This document shows, in pieces, positions 8,195-13,035 of a stretch of 13,035 nucleotides of DNA. A program made the position numbers and the translations under genes. Source of the stretch: Bryobacterales bacterium (GTDB taxonomy: Bacteria > Acidobacteriota > Terriglobia > Bryobacterales > Bryobacteraceae); assembly GCA_003487005.1 (NCBI GenBank), contig DNFG01000239.1, forward strand, positions 1 to 13,035. Reading direction: 5' to 3'. The notes under the pieces are model-generated. The model was not told where the DNA came from, searched no databases, and was given only the letters and a program-made list of their open reading frames with translations. Every line of letters begins with the position of its first letter. The first letter of the stretch is position 1.

Positions 8195-9766
8195 ATGGAC
8201 GCCCGCCTTGACGCCTCGCGCCTGGAATCGCTGTTGGAATCCGCGCGTGTATTGAGTTCTTCACTAAAACTGGAAGACCAGTTGAGCCATCTGGCACGAA
8301 CGATCATGGGGCGCCTGTTAATCACGCGGTGTGTGATCGCGGCGGGGGAGACGATTGCGGTGAGCCGGGGGGTGGCGGCGCTGAAGGCGGGTGCACCGTT
8401 TCCGGCGGACGCGGCGGCCCATGGGCTGGTGAGCGTGCATCCGATCGGCGCGGCGGGGGATCCGCAGGGGCGAATCGGACTGGGCCGGCCGGCGAACGGG
8501 GAGTTGAGCGGGAATGAGCGGGAATTTCTCGAAGCGCTGCTGAATCTGGCGGCGACATCGATTGCAAACGCCCGGGCGCACCAGGAGGTGCTGGCGCGCA
8601 ACCAGGAGCTGCGGGCATTGCTGGATCTTTCGCGGGGGATCGCGGCTGCGATTGAACCGGAAGAAGTGGCGCATTTGTTGATGCTGACGCTGGCGGGCCG
8701 GTATGCGCTGCGGGCGCACGGGTTGTTGACCTGGAGCGAGGGGCACGAGAATGTGCGGCGAGTTCGGGGCCTGGGCGATCTGGATGCAGCGGAATTGAGG
8801 AAGGCGTTGGGAGAACGGGGAGAACCGCTGGAGCGGGATGGGCTGACGCTGTTCCCGATCCGGACGGGGGAGACGACATCGGGGGTGGTGGTAGTGGGGG
8901 CCCGGGCGACGGGGATAGCGTATACGGACGGCGATCTCGAGTTCATCACGAGTCTGGTGGCGCAGGCGGCGGTGGCATTGGACAACGCCTGGCGATTCCA
9001 GGACACGTTGTACCGGCAGCATCTGGAGGAGGAGTTGACACTGGCGGCGTCCATTCAGAAGGATCTCTTCCCTGCCCGGTTGCCGGCGCTGGCGCACACG
9101 GCGGCAGCGGCGCGGAACCGGCAGGCGCGCGAGGTGGGCGGGGACTACTATGACGCGCTGCCGGTGACGCAGGCGGGACCGGAGGAGTCGCATCTGTTTA
9201 CAGTCGCGGACATTTCGGGCAAGGGCGTGGGGGCATCGCTGCTGATGGCCAACATACAGGCGACGTTAAGGGCGGTGCTGGCGGGGGAGACGTGTCTGAC
9301 CACGGTTGCGGCGCGCACTTCGGATCTGCTGCACGCGTCGACGCCGGGCAGCAAGTACGCTACGGCGATATTCGTGCAGTACGATCCGCTGACCGGGGCC
9401 TGCGAGTATGTGAACGGGGGGCACAACGAGGGGGTTGTACTGCGGGCGGGCGGCAGCGTTGAGCTGCTGGAGGCGACGGGCCTGCCAGTGGGATTGCTGC
9501 CGAAGCGGACGTACGAGTCGGCGCAATTTCAGATGAACCCGGGTGATCTGCTGTTTATTTATTCGGACGGGGTGCCGGAGGCCTGCACGCGGGAGAACGA
9601 AGAGTTCGGCCTGGAGCGGGCGATTGAGTGCCTGAGAAGTGCGCGGGGAGAGGGTCCGGAGGTGATTCTGGACCATCTGTTCGAGCAGATCGACCGGTTC
9701 GCGGCCGGGGCGCCGCAACATGATGACATCACCGCGCTGGTGCTGAAGCGGACCGGAGCGGTGTGA
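8195..9766 (+). CDS. GAF-domain PP2C (SpoIIE/RsbU-type) serine phosphatase
   Basis: A 523-residue phosphatase predicted to dephosphorylate the STAS antagonist encoded next to it. A divergent, degenerate GAF-like region covers about residues 10-130 and a second GAF about 138-268. A helical linker follows, with LAASIQKDLFPARLP (283-297), the usual lead-in to RsbU-like catalytic domains. The PPM domain carries EVGGDYYD (313-320, metal ligand D317), VADISGKGVGASLLMA (337-352, D339), GGHNEGVVL (408-416), YSDGVPEA (456-463, D458) and QHDDITALVL (508-517, D510/D511), so the metal site is complete. ATG 8195 follows AGAGG by four bases. The frame is open further upstream, but that stretch runs antisense into the kinase gene. 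No transmembrane segment is present, so its signal is probably cytoplasmic and sensed by GAF. Confidence 0.95.
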   Translation: MDARLDASRLESLLESARVLSSSLKLEDQLSHLARTIMGRLLITRCVIAAGETIAVSRGVAALKAGAPFPADAAAHGLVSVHPIGAAGDPQGRIGLGRPANGELSGNEREFLEALLNLAATSIANARAHQEVLARNQELRALLDLSRGIAAAIEPEEVAHLLMLTLAGRYALRAHGLLTWSEGHENVRRVRGLGDLDAAELRKALGERGEPLERDGLTLFPIRTGETTSGVVVVGARATGIAYTDGDLEFITSLVAQAAVALDNAWRFQDTLYRQHLEEELTLAASIQKDLFPARLPALAHTAAAARNRQAREVGGDYYDALPVTQAGPEESHLFTVADISGKGVGASLLMANIQATLRAVLAGETCLTTVAARTSDLLHASTPGSKYATAIFVQYDPLTGACEYVNGGHNEGVVLRAGGSVELLEATGLPVGLLPKRTYESAQFQMNPGDLLFIYSDGVPEACTRENEEFGLERAIECLRSARGEGPEVILDHLFEQIDRFAAGAPQHDDITALVLKRTGAV

Positions 9767-9773
9767 CCTGACG

Positions 9774-9779
9774 TAAACT
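9774..9779 (+). promoter_or_regulatory. -10-like TAAACT before the STAS gene
   Basis: TAAACT lies in the 23-base gap after the phosphatase stop and ends ten bases before the GTG at 9790. The gene has no Shine-Dalgarno. A start at about 9786 would leave a leader of only a few bases. No -35 is recognisable, so this is weak and cotranscription with the phosphatase remains likely. Confidence 0.25.
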
Positions 9780-9789
9780 GAACAACATC

Positions 9790-10143
9790 GTGCCCAGCAA
9801 GTTCCAAGTCACCCAACGCCCGCACGGCGCCGCCTGTATTCTCGCGATCGAGGGCTTTCTGGATGCCCACACGGCGCCGGAGTTCGAGAAAGCGATTGAA
9901 CAGGCTGTGCAGGCCGGAAATGTGCGACTGGTGGTTGATTGTGCGCGCCTGACCTACATTTCCTCAGCAGGTTTGGGGGTGTTCATGAGTTTTCTGGAGG
10001 ATGTGCGTGAGCGCGGCGGGGATCTGAAGGTGGCGGCGCTGGACGCGAACGTGTATCAGGTTTTCGAGGTGTTGGGCTTCCCTGCCCTGCTGGACATCGA
10101 GCCGACCGTTGAGGATGCCGTAACCCGATTCGAAGGAGCCTGA
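9790..10143 (+). CDS. STAS-domain anti-sigma factor antagonist (RsbV/SpoIIAA-like)
   Basis: A 117-residue single STAS domain. The phosphorylation loop reads YISSAGLGVF (56-65), with the target serine at S58/S59 as in SpoIIAA and RsbV. The Asp often found before the serines is Ile here. In the partner-switching scheme, the unphosphorylated protein binds the kinase encoded next and frees whatever the kinase holds. The kinase phosphorylates it and the upstream phosphatase reverses this. The start is GTG 9790, giving MPSKFQVT in line with the first strand of the fold; there is no Shine-Dalgarno. The stop is two bases before the kinase ATG, and the last codons carry the kinase ribosome-binding site. 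Confidence 0.93.
   Translation: MPSKFQVTQRPHGAACILAIEGFLDAHTAPEFEKAIEQAVQAGNVRLVVDCARLTYISSAGLGVFMSFLEDVRERGGDLKVAALDANVYQVFEVLGFPALLDIEPTVEDAVTRFEGA
10133..10138 (+). promoter_or_regulatory. Shine-Dalgarno of the kinase gene within the STAS gene
   Basis: AAGGAG sits in the last codons of the STAS gene, seven bases before ATG 10146. The strong site and the two-base intergenic gap indicate coupled translation and near-equal output of antagonist and kinase. Confidence 0.7.
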
Positions 10144-10145
10144 TC

Positions 10146-10580
10146 ATGGCCAGCTTTGAGAAGACCTTCACGCTGCACGTGCCGAGTTCAACGGAAAACC
10201 TCGCCATGATCCGCGATTTCGTCTCGAGTATCGGCGCGCGGGCCGGTCTGGACGACGCACAGGTACTCCGGTTGGCGCTGGCGGTGGATGAGGCGTGTGC
10301 GAATGTGATCGAGCATGCTTACGGCAGCGAGCAGTTCCACGAAGTCACAATCCACGGCGAGTTGGACAACGACGAGTTGAGTTTTGTGATCGTGGACACG
10401 GGACGGCACTTCGATCCGGCGCATTTGCAGTCGGAATCGGTGGAGGAACTGGTCAAACAGCGCAAATCCGGGGGACTCGGGCTCCGGCTGATCCGCACGA
10501 TCATGGATGACGTGCAGTACCGGATTATTCCGGGGGAAAAGAACGAACTGCGGATGACGAAGAAGCTGCACAAGGATTGA
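10146..10580 (+). CDS. Anti-sigma regulatory factor, serine-protein kinase (RsbW-like HATPase)
   Basis: A 144-residue GHKL-fold protein kinase. The N box is LALAVDEACANVIEHAY (43-59) with E49 and N53, the G1 box is IVDTGRHFDP (82-91) with D84 and G86, and the G2 box is GGLGLRLIRTIMDDVQY (109-125). This is the RsbW/SpoIIAB type that phosphorylates a STAS antagonist on serine and otherwise sequesters a sigma factor or another partner. No sigma factor gene is adjacent, so its client is encoded elsewhere or is not a sigma factor. It is the third gene of the switch, two bases after the STAS gene and two bases before the secreted-protein gene. Confidence 0.94.
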   Translation: MASFEKTFTLHVPSSTENLAMIRDFVSSIGARAGLDDAQVLRLALAVDEACANVIEHAYGSEQFHEVTIHGELDNDELSFVIVDTGRHFDPAHLQSESVEELVKQRKSGGLGLRLIRTIMDDVQYRIIPGEKNELRMTKKLHKD

Positions 10581-10582
10581 GG

Positions 10583-11119
10583 ATGCCCGCACCCGGGATC
10601 GTGCTCGCCGTCCTGCTGTCCGCCATGCCTGCTACCCAGGCCCGGAGCGAGGTTCGCGCATATTCAGTGTGCGGTCTGTTCGCTCACGTCAAGTCGCTCA
10701 ATAACAGGCATGTCACGATCCTCGCCCGGCGGAGCAGCGACGGCAGGGACTTGCAAGCGCTCTGCCAGACCTGCGCCACGCCTCTCCAGCGCGCCGGCGC
10801 ACACTCCGTCCATTTTCTGGCTCTGTACTTCTGTGTCCATGCCGAATCGCGCCGGTGGAGGGAGATGGAGGCGGGCGGGAGCGGTGAGCGGGTGTACGCG
10901 CTCCACGGCATCCTGCGCGCACCGGTCCGCCGCCGCCGGTGGCCACCCTGGAAGAAGGATCTGACCGGGTGTTTCGGTCACCTGTGTGTCACGCCCGTCC
11001 GGCTCGACATCCTCCGCTACCAGGTCTGCGACATTGCGCCAGGGGTACTTTGCTCTGAGGTTCGCGAGCCGATCGCGGTCTCCTGCGTTGATGCGGTTGA
11101 GCCCGGGGGGGCTGAATGA
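10583..11119 (+). CDS. Secreted cysteine-rich protein of unknown function
   Basis: A 178-residue protein with an N-terminal hydrophobic signal (residues 3-15) and a likely cleavage site after ATQA (17-20). The mature part has nine cysteines at 30, 61, 64, 84, 130, 135, 149, 157 and 168, including CQTC (61-64), so disulfides or a metal site are possible. The pattern YSVCGLFAH...NNRHVTILAR and later GCFGHLCVTPVRLDIL resembles small exported acidobacterial proteins that begin with a V-C-x-L segment and contain GFGH; I recall the pattern but cannot name the family. I chose ATG 10583, with AAGGA six bases before it, over an in-frame TTG two codons earlier. Its TGA overlaps the ATG of the decarboxylase (ATGA). 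Unlike its plus-strand neighbours it is not G-rich, which may mean transfer or rearrangement. Confidence 0.7.
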   Translation: MPAPGIVLAVLLSAMPATQARSEVRAYSVCGLFAHVKSLNNRHVTILARRSSDGRDLQALCQTCATPLQRAGAHSVHFLALYFCVHAESRRWREMEAGGSGERVYALHGILRAPVRRRRWPPWKKDLTGCFGHLCVTPVRLDILRYQVCDIAPGVLCSEVREPIAVSCVDAVEPGGAE

Positions 11120-11919
11120 CCAGACGATTCCTCTTCGCCCCACTGATCGCGGTGGCGCTATTTGCCGCCTGCCGGCCCTCGCCTGAACCCGGAGCGGGCG
11201 GGATCACACAGGTCGCCACGATCGACGCTCTGCTGGCGGGGGCTTATGACGGAACGGTGACACTGGCGGAGTTGCGGCGTTTCGGCGACTTCGGGATTGG
11301 GACGTTCCACGCGCTGGACGGGGAGATGATCCTGCTGGACGGGGTTTTCTACAAAGTGCGCGGGGACGGGTCGGTGGGGGAACCGCCTCAGAGCGAGACG
11401 ACGCCGTTCGCGAGCGTGACCCATTTCCGGGCCGATGTGCGGGAGGAACTGCCAGCCGGCCTCGACCTGCCCGCACTGGAAGCGCGGATTGACCGGCTTC
11501 TGCCGCAGGCGAACCGGTTTTGCGCGTTTCGGGTGCGCGGGGAGTTCCGGCATGTGCGGGTGCGGAGCGTGCCGGCGCAGTCGAAGCCCTACCGGCCGCT
11601 GGTGGCGGTGACGCGGAATCAGCCGATGTTCACGCTGCAGGGGGTTCGCGGGACGCTCGTCGGGTTCCGGTCGCCTTCGTTCGTCAAGGGTGTCAACGTG
11701 CCTGGGTATCATCTGCATTTTCTGGCGGATGATCGCCGTTCGGGCGGGCATGTGCTTGAATTCACGGCCGCCACATCCACACTCGAGGCCGATACCCTGC
11801 ACGATTTCCTGACGATCCGGCTGCCGGCACCGGGGGCGGCCTTCGAGAAAGTGGATCTGACGCCGGACCGCAGCGGCGAACTGGAAGAGGCGGAAAAGAA
11901 CCCGGCAGTTCGCGACTAG
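11116..11919 (+). CDS. budA: Alpha-acetolactate decarboxylase, predicted lipoprotein
   Basis: A 267-residue enzyme that converts 2-acetolactate to acetoin and CO2. The family residues are all present at a constant offset of five from the Brevibacillus brevis enzyme numbering as I recall it: T63, E70, R150, E258 and the zinc ligands H199, H201 and H212 in GYHLHFLADD...GGHVLEF. Typical blocks TIDALLAGAYDG (35-46), LRRFGDFGIGTFHALDGEM (53-71) and PFASVTHF (97-104) are also intact. The N-terminus MTRRFLFAPLIAVALFAAC is a signal with a lipobox-like LFAAC ending at C19, so the mature protein may be anchored in the envelope; Phe at -3 makes the lipobox imperfect. It overlaps the secreted-protein gene by four bases. 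No acetolactate synthase gene is in the window. Confidence 0.92.
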   Translation: MTRRFLFAPLIAVALFAACRPSPEPGAGGITQVATIDALLAGAYDGTVTLAELRRFGDFGIGTFHALDGEMILLDGVFYKVRGDGSVGEPPQSETTPFASVTHFRADVREELPAGLDLPALEARIDRLLPQANRFCAFRVRGEFRHVRVRSVPAQSKPYRPLVAVTRNQPMFTLQGVRGTLVGFRSPSFVKGVNVPGYHLHFLADDRRSGGHVLEFTAATSTLEADTLHDFLTIRLPAPGAAFEKVDLTPDRSGELEEAEKNPAVRD

Positions 11920-11934
11920 GATGGCCGGACGGGC

Positions 11935-11940
11935 TAGAAT
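11935..11940 (+). promoter_or_regulatory. -10-like TAGAAT before the aldo/keto reductase
   Basis: TAGAAT ends six bases before GTG 11947, the same hexamer and spacing as before the sulfatase. No Shine-Dalgarno precedes the GTG and no clear -35 is visible. The arrangement suggests a leaderless transcript starting at or next to the GTG. Confidence 0.4.
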
Positions 11941-11946
11941 CGCAGT

Positions 11947-12840
11947 GTGAACTACCGGAAACTCGGACGAACTGGACTGCAAACGTCGGTTGTGGGCGTG
12001 GGAACGTGGCAATTTGGCGGAGAATGGGGCCATTCCTTCACGCAGAGCGAGGTGGACGCGATCCTCGACGAGGCGGAAGCGGTTGGCATCAATCTGATCG
12101 ACACGGCGGAGTGCTATGGCGATCATCTTTCCGAGCGCCTGATTGGCGACTATCTGGTGCGGCATGACCGTTCGCGGTGGATTGTGGCGTCGAAGTTCGG
12201 GCATCAGTTCCATTCGTTCATGAACCGGACCGAGGATTTCACCGTGGAGGGGGTCCGGCGGCAGTTGGAGGGGTCGCTGCGGGCGTTGCGGGTGGAGAAG
12301 ATTGATCTCTATCAGTTTCATTCCGGCTCCGATGTCTGGTTCGACAACGATGAGCTTTGGCGGATGCTGGAAGAGCAGCGACGGTTGGGAAAGATCGGGC
12401 ATGTCGGGATTTCGATCCTCGGAGTGGGCAGCGAACGGCAGGCGCGCGAGGCGCGGGCGGTGGGGGCGGAGGTACTTCAGGTGGTGTATAACCGGCTGGA
12501 CCGGCGCCCGGAGGAGATGTACTTTCCGCACGCGGAGCGGGATGGAATGGGCATCCTGGCGCGGGTGCCGCTGGCGAGTGGACTGCTGAGCGGGAAGTAC
12601 CAGCGCGGGGCGGAGTTCGCCGCGGGCGATTTCCGGTCCACAGTGAATCCGGCGAAACTGGAGCGGGATCTGGAAGAGGCGGCGCGGTTGCGGGAGGCGG
12701 AGGTGCCGGAGGGGATGGAGATGGCGGAATGGGCGCTGCGATGGTGTCTTGAAAGGCCGGTGGTGTCGGCGGTGATTCCGGGTTGCAAGAGCGCGGAGCA
12801 GGTTCGGGCCAATGCCCGGGCGGGGGTCTCAAGAGGTTAG
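11947..12840 (+). CDS. Aldo/keto reductase
   Basis: A 297-residue NAD(P)H-dependent oxidoreductase with a TIM-barrel fold. It begins MNYRKLGRTGLQTSVVGVGTWQFGG (1-25) as family members do. The catalytic tetrad is visible: D52 and Y57 in LIDTAECYGDHLSE, K83 in ASKFG and H125 in LYQFHSG. The cofactor-binding end reads SAVIPGCKSAEQVRANA (274-290). The substrate is not apparent. Because acetoin and diacetyl are carbonyl compounds and the gene follows the decarboxylase by 27 bases, a link to that pathway is possible, but it has its own candidate promoter and may be independent. The start is GTG 11947; no other start fits the conserved N-terminus. Confidence 0.94.
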   Translation: MNYRKLGRTGLQTSVVGVGTWQFGGEWGHSFTQSEVDAILDEAEAVGINLIDTAECYGDHLSERLIGDYLVRHDRSRWIVASKFGHQFHSFMNRTEDFTVEGVRRQLEGSLRALRVEKIDLYQFHSGSDVWFDNDELWRMLEEQRRLGKIGHVGISILGVGSERQAREARAVGAEVLQVVYNRLDRRPEEMYFPHAERDGMGILARVPLASGLLSGKYQRGAEFAAGDFRSTVNPAKLERDLEEAARLREAEVPEGMEMAEWALRWCLERPVVSAVIPGCKSAEQVRANARAGVSRG

Positions 12841-12871
12841 CGGGCCGGCCCCTCCGAACAATCCGGCCCGC
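12840..12871. terminator. Hairpin between convergent genes, possible bidirectional terminator
   Basis: GCGGGCCGG (12840-12848) and CCGGCCCGC (12863-12871) form a perfect 9-bp GC-only stem with a 14-base loop. It starts at the last base of the reductase stop codon and sits between that gene and the convergent gene ending at 12883. There is no T-tract on either side, so termination efficiency is uncertain. Confidence 0.55.
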
Positions 12872-12882
12872 GGAGTGAAGCG

Positions 12883-13035
12883 CTACCAGGACGCGGCGAT
12901 CAGGACAGGTTCAGGCCTGAAGCCCTGCGAGATGTAGACCTGCACGAGTTCGCTGCGCTTTTTGGTGAGGGGGAGAGTGCTGCTCCGGCCGGTTGCGCCG
13001 GAACGGATTTCCCGTAGGATGTGCAGTGCGCCGAT
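12883..13035 (-). CDS. C-terminal end of an unidentified protein, truncated at the window edge
   Basis: On the minus strand a frame enters from the right edge and runs 50 codons to TAG at 12885-12883. It ends with KKRSELVQVYISQGFRPEPV and then LIAASW. Two points support it as a real gene end: the frame is open to the window edge, and its stop lies just beyond a hairpin shared with the convergent reductase gene. I do not recognise the family and no domain can be assigned from this fragment. Confidence 0.5.
   Translation of the reverse strand: MGALHILREIRSGATGRSSTLPLTKKRSELVQVYISQGFRPEPVLIAASW

Noticed and set aside
8008-9054. 348-codon minus-strand open frame opposite the phosphatase gene
   Set aside because: It spans the kinase-phosphatase intergenic region and lies antisense to the GAF domains. 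Its Ser/Arg/Pro-rich translation has no domain.
10664-11143. Minus-strand 159-codon frame opposite the cysteine-rich protein, considered because the + strand lacks the usual G excess here
   Set aside because: The plus frame has a signal peptide, a Shine-Dalgarno, an ATGA overlap with the next gene and a recognisable family pattern. The minus frame has none of these.
11158-12531. 457-codon open frame on the minus strand opposite the decarboxylase and reductase genes
   Set aside because: It is antisense to two genes with full catalytic signatures, is very rich in Arg, Pro and His, and shows no recognisable motif. It is a by-product of high GC content.

Overview
The window looks like chromosomal DNA from a high-GC, free-living bacterium, most likely an Acidobacteriota of the Bryobacterales/Solibacter kind. 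The support is indirect. There is a Tat-tagged Gfo/Idh/MocA protein next to a Tat-tagged sulfatase, a small secreted protein of a type I associate with acidobacteria, and a GAF plus PP2C partner-switching set. A planctomycete or verrucomicrobial origin cannot be excluded. I see no tRNA, rRNA, CRISPR array, insertion sequence or phage gene. The + strand is G-rich over nearly the whole window whichever strand is coding, so plus genes favour G-ending codons and minus genes C-ending ones.

Layout. (1) 54-2351, minus strand: a GAF/AAA+/Fis-type enhancer-binding regulator followed directly (TAG-ATG) by a four-helix membrane protein resembling DUF4149. (2) About 2337-2607: a divergent intergenic region with two pairs of direct repeats, an inverted repeat and a probable promoter for the next gene. 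(3) 2608-6256, plus strand: a Tat-exported Gfo/Idh/MocA oxidoreductase, a NYN/PIN-like nuclease-fold protein and a Tat-exported formylglycine sulfatase with an extra C-terminal beta-rich domain. (4) 6249-8080, minus strand: a phosphofructokinase with the pyrophosphate-type active-site signature, overlapping by one base (TGATG) with a class I SAM methyltransferase. The methyltransferase meets the sulfatase tail to tail with an 8-base overlap. (5) 8081-8194: a compact divergent promoter region with overlapping -10 elements and a 25-bp near-perfect palindrome. (6) 8195-10580, plus strand: a complete partner-switching module with a GAF-GAF-PP2C phosphatase (RsbU-like), a STAS antagonist (RsbV-like) and a HATPase anti-sigma kinase (RsbW-like). 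(7) 10583-12840: a secreted cysteine-rich protein of unknown function, an acetolactate decarboxylase with a lipoprotein signal, and an aldo/keto reductase. (8) A hairpin, then the C-terminal end of an unidentified minus-strand gene running off the window.

How the genes may work together. Two regulatory units (the EBP and the partner switch) sit beside metabolic genes, but no adjacent sigma factor shows what they control. The oxidoreductase/sulfatase pair fits processing of sulfated or modified sugars outside the cytoplasm. The decarboxylase would make acetoin from acetolactate, possibly in the envelope.

A recurring feature is that several starts lacking a Shine-Dalgarno sequence (2608, 4493, 11947 and, less strictly, 9790) have a -10-like hexamer 6-10 bases before the start codon. 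This is the arrangement expected of leaderless transcripts. Starts with a good Shine-Dalgarno (743, 8080, 8195, 10146) lack it.
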